From positions 1 to 12,597 of the forward strand of contig JASBTO010000229.1 of NCBI GenBank assembly GCA_030148365.1: 12,597 bases of DNA. The letters run 5' to 3'. This stretch comes from Kangiellaceae bacterium. Its GTDB lineage: Bacteria; Pseudomonadota; Gammaproteobacteria; Enterobacterales; Kangiellaceae. Shown piece after piece: positions 6,736 to 12,597 of the stretch (position 1 is the first letter of the stretch; every line of letters starts with the position of its first letter). A model generated the notes under the pieces. It had not been told where the DNA came from, ran no database searches, and saw only the letters and a list, made by a program, of their open reading frames with translations. The position numbers and the translations under genes were made by a program.

Positions 6736-7550
6736 ACCGGCCACCGTCCGCTGCTGTCAAGCAGAGGCTGCACAGTGCCGTCTATGAAGGCCAGATCCGC
6801 CACCGGCGTATGCGCCCCGGCAGTCATGAGTTCTGCTACCGGACCTTCATGGTGTATCTGGATCTCGAAGAAATGGATGAATTCTTTTCCCGCTCGCCAC
6901 TCTGGTCTGCCCGCCGGACAGCATTGGCAAGGTTTCGCCGCGATGACTATTTCAATCCCGGCGAACCGAGTTTGCTTGCCGCCGTGCGCGAGAGGATCCG
7001 CAAGGAAACCGGAGAGGTTTTTGACGGCCGGGTCAGGTTACTGACGCATCTGCGGTATTTCGGCCACTGTTTCAACCCGGTGTCTTTTTACTACTGTTTT
7101 GACCGGGACGACGAGCTGCGCTATCTGTTTGTCGAGATTAACAACACCCCCTGGAAAGAGCGGCATCAGTACCTGATTGACGCGCGGGCTGCGCAGTCGC
7201 AGCGCTCGACGGGCATTCCCGGCCAGCAGCACTACCGAACCAGTTTTGACAAGGCTTTTCATGTCTCGCCTTTCAATCCGATGGACATGCGCTATGACTG
7301 GCGGTTCAGCCGGCCCGGGCTGCATCTGCACATGCACATGGAAAACTACCGGCAGGAGGCCAAGCACTTTGACGCCACCCTGTCCCTGACCCGCCGGGAA
7401 GTGAGCGGCAGCCTGCTGAACCGGATGCTGCTGCGCTACCCGCTGATGACCCTGCGCGTGGTGTTCGGTATCCACTGGCAAGCCGCCCGGCTGTGGCTTA
7501 AAGGCGTACCCGTTCATGACCATCCCAAACACCAACAAGGAGAGCTTTAG
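6720..7550 (+). CDS. DUF1365 family protein
   Basis: This 276-residue protein belongs to the DUF1365 family, whose biochemical function is not established. Family blocks are clear: the N-terminal YEGQIRHRRMRPGSHEF with FMVYLDLEEMDEF, then LRYFGHCFNPVSFYYCFD (111-128), EINNTPWKERHQYL (139-152), KAFHVSPFNPMDMRYDWRF (178-196), and the C-terminal TLRVVFGIHWQAARLWLKG. It is rich in conserved His, Tyr and Asn. A GGGAG site at 6709-6713 supports the ATG at 6720, which lies 16 bp inside the flavoprotein gene. The next gene's GTG begins on the last base of its TAG. DUF1365 genes consistently pair with CFA-family and COG2907 flavoprotein genes, so a shared step in modified fatty acid synthesis is likely. 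Confidence 0.88.
   Translation: MSRGVNRPPSAAVKQRLHSAVYEGQIRHRRMRPGSHEFCYRTFMVYLDLEEMDEFFSRSPLWSARRTALARFRRDDYFNPGEPSLLAAVRERIRKETGEVFDGRVRLLTHLRYFGHCFNPVSFYYCFDRDDELRYLFVEINNTPWKERHQYLIDARAAQSQRSTGIPGQQHYRTSFDKAFHVSPFNPMDMRYDWRFSRPGLHLHMHMENYRQEAKHFDATLSLTRREVSGSLLNRMLLRYPLMTLRVVFGIHWQAARLWLKGVPVHDHPKHQQGEL
7537..7542 (+). promoter_or_regulatory. Ribosome binding site supporting a GTG start for the CFA-family gene
   Basis: AAGGAG lies 7 nt before the GTG at 7550. No in-frame ATG occurs before codon 88, which is deep in the protein, so the GTG is the start. Confidence 0.65.
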
Positions 7551-8824
7551 TGACCCGTAATCTGCTGGCCGACAACGCGGCCCAATCCGTTGACAACCCG
7601 GGACTGCTGCAGCGTCTTGCACGGCGCCTGGTGCTCAGGCAACTCGAAGGGATCCGGCGCGGTCGTCTGGTCGTCAATGACCGCTCGGGAAGTTATGCCT
7701 TCGGCCAGCCGGAAACAGAGGCGCAGGTGTCGGCGGAGATCGTTATCCACGATGCCGACGCCTATCGCGATATTCTGACCGGCGGCAGTATCGGCGCCGG
7801 CGAGGCGTTCATGAGCGGTGACTGGTCCTCCCCGGATCTGACCGCCGTGGTTCGGGTGATGGTCATGAACCGGGATCTCCTCGACAGCATGGACGGGGGG
7901 CTGGCGGGGCTCGCCAAACCCTTTCTGAAATACCTGCATTACCGCAACCGTAATACCGAAAAGGGATCACGCCGGAATATTGCCGCCCATTACGATCTGG
8001 GCAATGATTTTTTCAGTCTGTTTCTGGATCCGACCATGATGTATTCCGCCGGTATATTTCCGGGCCCGGAGGCGACCATGGAAGAGGCGTCCCTCAACAA
8101 GCTTGACCGAATTTGCCGGAAGCTGGAACTCGGGCCGGAGGATCATCTGCTGGAAATCGGCACCGGCTGGGGCGGACTGGCCCTGCATGCCGCCCGTCAC
8201 TATGGCTGTCGTGTCACCACGACGACCATCTCGGGCGAGCAGCACAGGTACGCGCAGGAAAAAATCCGTGCGGCAGGACTTGAGGATCGGGTGACCCTGC
8301 TGCGCAAGGATTACCGGGCGCTCGAAGGCTGCTATGACAAGCTCGTGTCCGTGGAAATGATCGAGGCGGTCGGCTGGCAATATTATCCGGAATTTTTCCG
8401 GACCTGCAGCCGGCTGCTCAAGCCGGAAGGATTGGCGGTGATTCAGGCAATCACCATCGAAGACCACCGTTTCGATCGGGCCCGCAAGGATGTCGATTTT
8501 ATTCAGCGCTATATTTTTCCCGGCAGTTGTATCCCGTCGCTTGAAAAATTGCAGGCGGCCATGGCAAGCAGCAGTGATTTGCGGCTCACCAGTCTCGAGG
8601 ATATTACCCCTCATTATGCAACCACGCTGGCGCGCTGGCGCGATGCGTTTTTACGCAATCAGGAGCAAATTATCGCGCTCGGCTACAGCCCCGAATTCCG
8701 GCGCATGTGGGAATTCTATCTGTGCTACTGCGAAGGTGGCTTCCACGAGCGCGTGATCGGAGATGTCCAGTTGACCTACGCCAAACCCCATAACCGATCG
8801 ACTCCGCTGACCGTCGCCCTGTGA
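7550..8824 (+). CDS. cfa: Cyclopropane-fatty-acyl-phospholipid synthase family methyltransferase
   Basis: This 424-residue SAM-dependent enzyme should transfer a methylene or methyl group to the double bond of a membrane phospholipid acyl chain. SAM-binding motif I is LLEIGTGWGGL (200-210), followed by TTISGEQHRYAQ (225-236). HYDLGNDFFSLFLDPTMMYS (147-166), EMIEAVG (269-275) and DVDFIQRYIFPG (314-325) are family signatures. Aligned to E. coli CFA synthase, E239 and Y317 are kept (E272, Y356), but C139 is A167 and H266 is Q299. Both of those line the E. coli bicarbonate site. This may mean a different deprotonation route, or a methylated product rather than a cyclopropane. The GTG start shares one base with the DUF1365 stop, and its TGA overlaps the next start as GTGA. 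The gene name reflects the family, not a proven product. Confidence 0.9.
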   Translation: MTRNLLADNAAQSVDNPGLLQRLARRLVLRQLEGIRRGRLVVNDRSGSYAFGQPETEAQVSAEIVIHDADAYRDILTGGSIGAGEAFMSGDWSSPDLTAVVRVMVMNRDLLDSMDGGLAGLAKPFLKYLHYRNRNTEKGSRRNIAAHYDLGNDFFSLFLDPTMMYSAGIFPGPEATMEEASLNKLDRICRKLELGPEDHLLEIGTGWGGLALHAARHYGCRVTTTTISGEQHRYAQEKIRAAGLEDRVTLLRKDYRALEGCYDKLVSVEMIEAVGWQYYPEFFRTCSRLLKPEGLAVIQAITIEDHRFDRARKDVDFIQRYIFPGSCIPSLEKLQAAMASSSDLRLTSLEDITPHYATTLARWRDAFLRNQEQIIALGYSPEFRRMWEFYLCYCEGGFHERVIGDVQLTYAKPHNRSTPLTVAL

Positions 8825-9378
8825 GTCTGCGACCGCAACAGCTCGCCAACGCGGCGTTGTTCCAGGCGGCGTGGTTTGCCTGCGTCCTGGAAGGATCCCT
8901 GCTGGCCGCGGGGCTCTCGTTGCTGGTAGTTATCCTGTTCCTGGCGACCGCCAGACGGCGTCTCGCCGAGGCGGGAGTGGCTGCGCTGATTGCCGGCACC
9001 GGGATCCTGCATGACAGCCTGTTGACGGCTTTGGGTCTATTTGAATTTGGCACCCCGGTTGGTATGGGAGTACCGATCTGGCTGGCATTGCTGTGGATTT
9101 GTTTCGCCAGCCTGCCCGGACGCTCTCTGGCGGGTCTGGCGCCTTATCCCGCCCTCACGGCGCTGCTCGGCGCCCTGGCCGGTCCGGCCAGCTACGCCGC
9201 CGGATCAGCGCTTGGCGACCTGGTCATCACGACCCCGGGCTATCTGGGGCTGACGGTGTTCTGGGCGGTATTTCTGCCGATCACGATCAAGTTGGCGGTC
9301 CGGGCGCAACGGGTCGCTCCCGGTTCGGATCCGGACCCAGACCCTTCCGCCATTCGCTTAACAAGGAGGAAATCATGA
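8821..9378 (+). CDS. DUF2878 integral membrane protein
   Basis: This 185-residue polytopic inner-membrane protein has hydrophobic segments at about 10-44, 50-70, 82-99, 104-130 and 137-156. VPIWLALLWICFASL (84-98) and GALAGPASYAAGSALGDL (117-134) match the DUF2878 pattern as I know it. The C-terminal 25 residues are polar and charged. The function is unknown; the family is found next to CFA-family and DUF3833 genes. The start is GTG at 8821, overlapping the CFA stop by 4 bp. Its own stop overlaps the DUF3833 start as ATGA. It may be a membrane partner of the lipid-modifying enzymes, but this is inference from position. Confidence 0.8.
   Translation: MSLRPQQLANAALFQAAWFACVLEGSLLAAGLSLLVVILFLATARRRLAEAGVAALIAGTGILHDSLLTALGLFEFGTPVGMGVPIWLALLWICFASLPGRSLAGLAPYPALTALLGALAGPASYAAGSALGDLVITTPGYLGLTVFWAVFLPITIKLAVRAQRVAPGSDPDPDPSAIRLTRRKS
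9363..9369 (+). promoter_or_regulatory. Strong ribosome binding site for the DUF3833 gene
   Basis: AAGGAGG stands 5 nt before the ATG at 9375, the best Shine-Dalgarno match in the operon. It decides this start over upstream in-frame candidates, since the signal peptide begins exactly there. It suggests the lipoprotein is made at a higher rate than its neighbours. Confidence 0.75.
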
Positions 9379-9938
9379 AATTGACCCAAGTCCTTTTGCT
9401 GGCGCTCGCCCTGTTGGCCCTGCCCGGTTGCTCGACGGGCAATCTGGAGCAATATGCCGGACGCGAGCCGGCGCTGGTCATGCCCGAGTATTTTGACGGG
9501 CGGCTGACCGCCCACGGCGTCCTGCGGGATCGGGGCGGCGACGTGAGCCGGACGTTTACCGCTGAACTGCACGGCAGCTGGAACAATGACGGGGTCGGCA
9601 CCCTGGCCGAATTATTCGTGTTCAGCGACGGTGAGGTGCAGGAGCGCACCTGGACCTTCCGTCCCCGTCCGGACGGCAGCTACGACGCCACCGCCGGCGA
9701 CGTGGTCGGGACCGGACGCATCAGTACCGAGGGCAACGCCATGCACCTCGATTACACCCTGACAGTGCGGTACAAGGGCCGCGATATGGATATTGCCGTG
9801 GATGACTGGATGTGGCGCATCGACGAGGAAACCGTCATCAACCATTCGGTGCTGAAAAAATGGGGTTTCAAGGTAGGTACCTTGCAACTGTCCATTACGC
9901 GCCGGGACACCCCCTGTCCGGCCAATTGTCCACGCTGA
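9375..9938 (+). CDS. DUF3833 family outer-membrane lipoprotein
   Basis: This 187-residue protein has a signal peptide: MK, a leucine/alanine core at 6-16, and lipobox LPGC with the lipidated Cys at 19. Ser at +2 predicts outer-membrane sorting in a gammaproteobacterium. The mature part is beta-rich with DUF3833 marks: YFDGRLTAHG (39-48), a central FSDGEVQERTWTF, AGDVVG (107-112), DDWMWRIDEETVINHS (143-158) and WGFKVG (163-168). The function is unknown. A lipocalin-like periplasmic barrel that handles a lipid would fit both the strand-rich pattern and the operon, but this is a guess. Two cysteines near the end (CPANC) could form a disulfide. It is the last gene of the nine-gene overlapping run. 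Confidence 0.85.
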   Translation: MKLTQVLLLALALLALPGCSTGNLEQYAGREPALVMPEYFDGRLTAHGVLRDRGGDVSRTFTAELHGSWNNDGVGTLAELFVFSDGEVQERTWTFRPRPDGSYDATAGDVVGTGRISTEGNAMHLDYTLTVRYKGRDMDIAVDDWMWRIDEETVINHSVLKKWGFKVGTLQLSITRRDTPCPANCPR

Positions 9939-10060
9939 AAGACGGTGTCGGGGCCGTCCCGATGAGGTCGTCTGCCGGCAGGGCGCACGCCCCGGCGGAT
10001 CCGTCGCCGCAAGTGTGGCTGGCGGTGAAGTGGCGCGAAGGTTGCTTTTCGGAGAGGATT

Positions 10061-10072
10061 TCAGGAAACTGA
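10061..10072 (+). repeat. GAAA-tetraloop mini-hairpin
   Basis: TCAG, GAAA, CTGA forms a 4-bp stem closed by a GNRA tetraloop. It abuts the next perfect inverted repeat without a gap, as coaxially stacked RNA helices would. It is short enough to be chance on its own. Confidence 0.35.
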
Positions 10073-10101
10073 TTCCGACATCCGATATTGCGATGTCGGA
10101 A
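10073..10101. repeat. Perfect 10-bp inverted repeat with 9-nt loop
   Basis: TTCCGACATC at 10073-10082 is the exact reverse complement of GATGTCGGAA at 10092-10101, with loop CGATATTGC. It can be read as an RNA hairpin in the leader of the downstream gene or as a dyad operator for a dimeric regulator. It is followed by AA, not a T-run, so it is a poor intrinsic terminator on either strand. Confidence 0.6.
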
Positions 10102-10103
10102 AA

Positions 10104-10149
10104 CGCCGGTTCCCGGGAGGGAAAAATTCAGGCTACAGGGAACCAGGCG
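10104..10149 (+). repeat. 11-bp stem with single bulged A
   Basis: CGCCGGTTCCC (10104-10114) pairs with GGGAACC (10138-10144), a bulged A at 10145, and GGCG (10146-10149). The 23-nt loop contains GGGAGGG and an A5 run. It lies two bases after the previous hairpin and ends 16 nt before the Shine-Dalgarno of the adenylation gene, so it is well placed to influence translation. Confidence 0.5.
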
Positions 10150-10178
10150 CAGACTGGAGCAAGGCAAGGGAGATTGCA

Positions 10179-11717
10179 ATGGAAGTCAGCGCAAAGCTGC
10201 ACGACTTACTGGGGAATTCTGCCAAGGCTCACCCGGACGCGACCGCGGTCATCGACCCGGACCGGGCGAGTATCCTGTACCGGGAACTGGACCGTGATGT
10301 CGGCGAACTGGCGCGGCGCTTGCAGGCGCAGGGCGTTGGCCCGGGCGACCGGGTGGGTCTGTTGCTGCCCAAGTCGATCGGCTCGATCGTGTCTCTGTAC
10401 GCCATCCTCAAAGCCGGCGCCGCCTATGTGCCGGTAGATTACGGCTCTCCGGTTGCCAGAAACCGGTTTATCTTCAGCGATTGTGGCGTCCGGGCCCTGG
10501 TGGTTGCGACGGACCGGAAGCAGGCCCTGCTGGATGACTGGGAGTTTGCCGGCGCGGTTCAGGAAACGCCCCTCGATTTTCTTGCCGGCTACGGAATATC
10601 CCTGACCCTGCTGAGCTTTCCCGCACCGGAGTGCGAGGATGAGCAGCATCCGGCGGATCTGGCCTATATTCTCTACACCTCCGGATCCACGGGGCAGCCG
10701 AAGGGCGTTATGCATACCCATGCCAGTGCGCTCGCCTTTATCCATTGGTGTGATCGTACCTTTGACCTGAGTCCCGCGGATCGGTTTTCGTCCCATGCGC
10801 CCCTGCATTTCGATCTGTCTATCTTCGATGTCTTCGTGTCGGTCATGCAGGGCGCGACTCTGGTATTGATTGGTGAAGCGGCCGGCAAGCAACCCCAGCA
10901 GCTGTCTCGCCTGATCGAAAGTCAGGAGATCAGTATCTGGTATTCGACACCGTCGATCCTGCGTTTGATGGTGGAGTTCGGCAAGCTTGACCAGACGCGC
11001 ACGGACAGCCTGCGCATGGTGTTTTTCGCCGGTGAAGTCTATCCCGTCAGCCAGTTCCGGAAATTGCACGCTCTGGTGCCCAATGCCCGTTACTACAATT
11101 TTTACGGCCCGACGGAAACCAATGTCTGTACCTGGTACGCGGTGCCTGAGGATCCGTCCGAAGTGGCGGATGACCATTTTCCTATCGGCAGGGTCTGCTC
11201 CGATGACGCGGCCCTGATCGTGGATGGAGACTGCCAGCCCGTCGGCAAAGAGGACAAGGGTGAGCTTTTGATCCGGGGCGGGTCGGTGATGGCGGGCTAC
11301 TGGGCATTGCCGGAGCGTAATGCCGACGCCTTTGTCACCATCGGCGGCGCGCGCTGGTACCGGACCGGCGATATTGTGCAGGAGGTGGCGGGTGACATCG
11401 TCTATCTCGGCCGTCGCGATCGCATGGTCAAACGGCGCGGTTACCGGGTCGAGCTCGGCGAGATCGAGTCGGCGCTCTACCATCACGACGGGATTGTCGA
11501 GGCGGCGGCGGTCGCCATTCCCGACGACGACAACGGCGTGCTCGTCAATGCTTTCGTGAGTGCGCGTGGCGAACCCCTGTCCCTGATCGAACTGAAAACC
11601 TTCAGTGCTTCGGCGCTGCCCAACTACATGATTCCGGATCGGTTTCACGTACTGGACAGCCTGCCGAAAACCTCGACCGACAAAATTGATTATCAGAAAC
11701 TCAAGGAACTTATCTGA
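10179..11717 (+). CDS. Stand-alone adenylation enzyme (amino acid / acyl-AMP ligase)
   Basis: This 512-residue ANL-superfamily enzyme activates a carboxylic acid with ATP and, probably, loads it onto a carrier protein. Core motifs are YTSGSTGQPKG (166-176), HFDLSIFD (210-217), YGPTET (309-314), RTGD (395-398), GRRDRMVKRRGYRVELGEIE and PKTSTDKID with K502. D212 occupies the place that binds the alpha-amino group in amino-acid-activating domains, so an amino acid substrate is likely. My hand-read ten-residue pocket is D-L-F-S-F-A-F-V-C-K. It shares the D, L, A, V, C and K places with the prolyl-activating PltF code as I remember it, but differs at the others. No condensation or carrier domain is fused. 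An AAGGGAG site lies 6 nt before the ATG, and the next gene begins on the last base of the stop. A carrier protein gene is expected beyond the window. Confidence 0.85.
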   Translation: MEVSAKLHDLLGNSAKAHPDATAVIDPDRASILYRELDRDVGELARRLQAQGVGPGDRVGLLLPKSIGSIVSLYAILKAGAAYVPVDYGSPVARNRFIFSDCGVRALVVATDRKQALLDDWEFAGAVQETPLDFLAGYGISLTLLSFPAPECEDEQHPADLAYILYTSGSTGQPKGVMHTHASALAFIHWCDRTFDLSPADRFSSHAPLHFDLSIFDVFVSVMQGATLVLIGEAAGKQPQQLSRLIESQEISIWYSTPSILRLMVEFGKLDQTRTDSLRMVFFAGEVYPVSQFRKLHALVPNARYYNFYGPTETNVCTWYAVPEDPSEVADDHFPIGRVCSDDAALIVDGDCQPVGKEDKGELLIRGGSVMAGYWALPERNADAFVTIGGARWYRTGDIVQEVAGDIVYLGRRDRMVKRRGYRVELGEIESALYHHDGIVEAAAVAIPDDDNGVLVNAFVSARGEPLSLIELKTFSASALPNYMIPDRFHVLDSLPKTSTDKIDYQKLKELI

Positions 11718-12597
11718 TGGAATTTTCCATTTCCAGCGAACAGAAAGCCTTTCGCGACGCCATCATCAAATTCGCCCGCCAGGAGCTCAATGAGGATGTC
11801 GAACAGCGGGATCGGGACCATGAATTCCGCCGGGATCTGTGGCAGAAATGCGGCGAGATGGGGCTGCTCGGCCTGCCGGTTGACGAAGCCTACGGCGGTT
11901 CGGGGCTCGATGCGGTCTCCTCGGTGATCGCTCTGCAGGCACTCGGCTACGGTTGTCACGACAGTGGCCTGAATTTCTCTGTCTGCGCGCACCTGCTTGC
12001 TTGCGTCATTCCCCTGTGGAAGCACGGCAGTGACGCGCAAAAGGAAACCTACTTGCCGAAGCTCTGCCAGGGAGACTGGATTGCGGTTAATGCCATGACC
12101 GAACCGGGCACGGGCTCGGATCCCTTTGCCATGAAAACCCAGGCCCGCAAGGATGGCGAAGACTGGGTGATCAGCGGCGTGAAAACATTCAGCACCAATG
12201 GTCCGGTCGCGGATCTGGCGGTAGTCTATGCGATGACGGATCCGGAAAAAGGCTTTAATGGCGGTATTACCGCGTTTCTGGTCGAACGGGAGAAGCACGG
12301 CTTTGACACCGGCCAGACCTTCGAGAAGATGGGCTTGCGGACCAGTCCCATCGGGGAACTGGTTTTTGATGACGTGCGGGTGCCCGAGTCCGCGATAATC
12401 GGCCGTGTCGGCGGCGGCGCCGTGATGTTTTCCGAGTCCATGGACTGGGAACGCGCCTGCCTCGTCGCCTGTCATGTCGGCGTCATGGAGCGGCTGCTGG
12501 AGTCGGCGGTTGACTATGCCCGGAACCGCAAGCAGTTCGGCCAGAGTATCGGCAAATTCCAGGCAGTGTCTCATCGTTTGGCAGATATCAAGGTGCG
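11717..12597 (+). CDS. Acyl-CoA dehydrogenase-family flavoprotein, 3'-truncated by the window edge
   Basis: The frame is open from ATG 11717 to the window end, giving 293 residues of an expected 380 or so. It is an FAD-dependent alpha,beta-dehydrogenase. Visible hallmarks are the N-terminal helical domain, MGLLGLPVDEAYGGSGLD (48-65), the signature AMTEPGTGSD (126-135), VISGVKTFSTNG for flavin contact (151-162), FDDVRVPESAIIG, and RKQFGQSIGKFQAVSHRLADIK. MDWERACLVA (242-251) resembles the PltE/RedW group, which oxidises prolyl groups on a carrier protein, more than fatty acyl-CoA enzymes, by my reading. The catalytic Glu region lies past the edge and cannot be judged. It follows the adenylation gene with a one-base overlap (TGATG), so the two are co-translated and probably act on the same tethered substrate. 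Confidence 0.9.
   Translation, partial: MEFSISSEQKAFRDAIIKFARQELNEDVEQRDRDHEFRRDLWQKCGEMGLLGLPVDEAYGGSGLDAVSSVIALQALGYGCHDSGLNFSVCAHLLACVIPLWKHGSDAQKETYLPKLCQGDWIAVNAMTEPGTGSDPFAMKTQARKDGEDWVISGVKTFSTNGPVADLAVVYAMTDPEKGFNGGITAFLVEREKHGFDTGQTFEKMGLRTSPIGELVFDDVRVPESAIIGRVGGGAVMFSESMDWERACLVACHVGVMERLLESAVDYARNRKQFGQSIGKFQAVSHRLADIKV

Larger units (their letters stand above)
9939..10178 (+). other. Non-coding leader rich in inverted repeats
   Basis: This 240-bp gap separates the lipid operon from the adenylation-enzyme gene. I see no credible ORF. It holds a GC-rich hairpin just after the DUF3833 stop (TCGGG 9949-9953 with CCCGA 9958-9962), another at 9974-9996, and three abutting stem-loops at 10061-10072, 10073-10101 and 10104-10149. 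No T-tract follows any of them, so no canonical intrinsic terminator is visible, and no convincing sigma70 promoter was found. It could be a 5' leader with structural control or the site of an unrecognised promoter and operator. Confidence 0.5.

Noticed and set aside
5806..6744. Long minus-strand open frame opposite the flavoprotein (312 codons)
   Set aside because: It is an antisense shadow of the COG2907 flavoprotein with no recognisable motif.
9093..9374. 94-residue N-terminal extension of the DUF3833 protein
   Set aside because: This stretch is a frame shadow of the DUF2878 gene. The true start at 9375 has a strong AAGGAGG site and a textbook lipoprotein signal peptide.
9941..9996. Hairpins after the DUF3833 stop as an intrinsic terminator
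   Set aside because: The stems are GC-rich (5-8 bp), but no T-run follows either of them on the plus strand, so a canonical terminator cannot be claimed.
10206..11648. Long minus-strand open frame opposite the adenylation gene (480 codons)
   Set aside because: It is a GC-rich antisense shadow. The plus-strand frame has every adenylation motif and a ribosome site, while the antisense product shows no recognisable domain.
1..12597. CRISPR arrays, tRNA or rRNA genes, insertion sequences
   Set aside because: No regularly spaced repeats, no tRNA-like cloverleaf between genes, and no transposase frame or terminal repeats were seen. Nearly all sequence is accounted for by coding frames.

Overview
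The window looks like a piece of a GC-rich gammaproteobacterial chromosome, probably from a free-living or marine lineage. The reasons are a BioD of the enteric/pseudomonad type, a photolyase very close in motif layout to E. coli PhrB, and a cluster layout (ECF sigma, ChrR, photolyase, SDR, flavoprotein, DUF1365, CFA-synthase, DUF2878, DUF3833) that I know from marine gammaproteobacteria. The genus cannot be fixed from the sequence alone. Nearly every base is coding. There are only two notable gaps: 138 bp between the divergent sigma-factor and photolyase genes, and 240 bp before the last two genes.

Layout. (1) 1-548, + strand: the 3' part of bioD, the end of a biotin operon. (2) 529-1724, - strand: an ECF11-type sigma factor and its zinc anti-sigma factor ChrR, with a 4-bp start/stop overlap. 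chrR converges on bioD and overlaps it by 20 bp. (3) 1863-9938, + strand, divergent from the sigma gene: nine genes, all with overlapping start and stop codons. They are photolyase, fatty-acid desaturase, NTF2/SnoaL-like protein, SDR, COG2907-type flavoprotein, DUF1365 protein, CFA-synthase-family methyltransferase, DUF2878 membrane protein and DUF3833 lipoprotein. (4) 9939-10178: a non-coding leader with perfect or near-perfect inverted repeats. (5) 10179-12597, + strand: a stand-alone adenylation enzyme and the 5' part of an acyl-CoA-dehydrogenase-like gene, a pair resembling the PltF/PltE prolyl-carrier-protein oxidation pair.

How the genes may work together. The sigma/ChrR pair keeps the zinc-ligand pattern of the Rhodobacter sphaeroides sigmaE-ChrR singlet-oxygen switch. 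The adjacent operon couples DNA photorepair to lipid-modifying enzymes: a desaturase to set a double bond, an SAM-dependent CFA-family enzyme to methylate it, and a flavoprotein, SDR and DUF1365 protein for redox steps. It ends with an inner-membrane protein and a lipoprotein. The simplest reading is a light/singlet-oxygen regulon that repairs DNA and remodels membrane acyl chains, possibly making a methylated, cyclopropane or furan fatty acid. The CFA homologue lacks two residues of the E. coli bicarbonate pocket, which makes an unusual product plausible. The final two genes look like the start of a separate operon that loads and oxidises a carrier-protein-bound amino or carboxylic acid.
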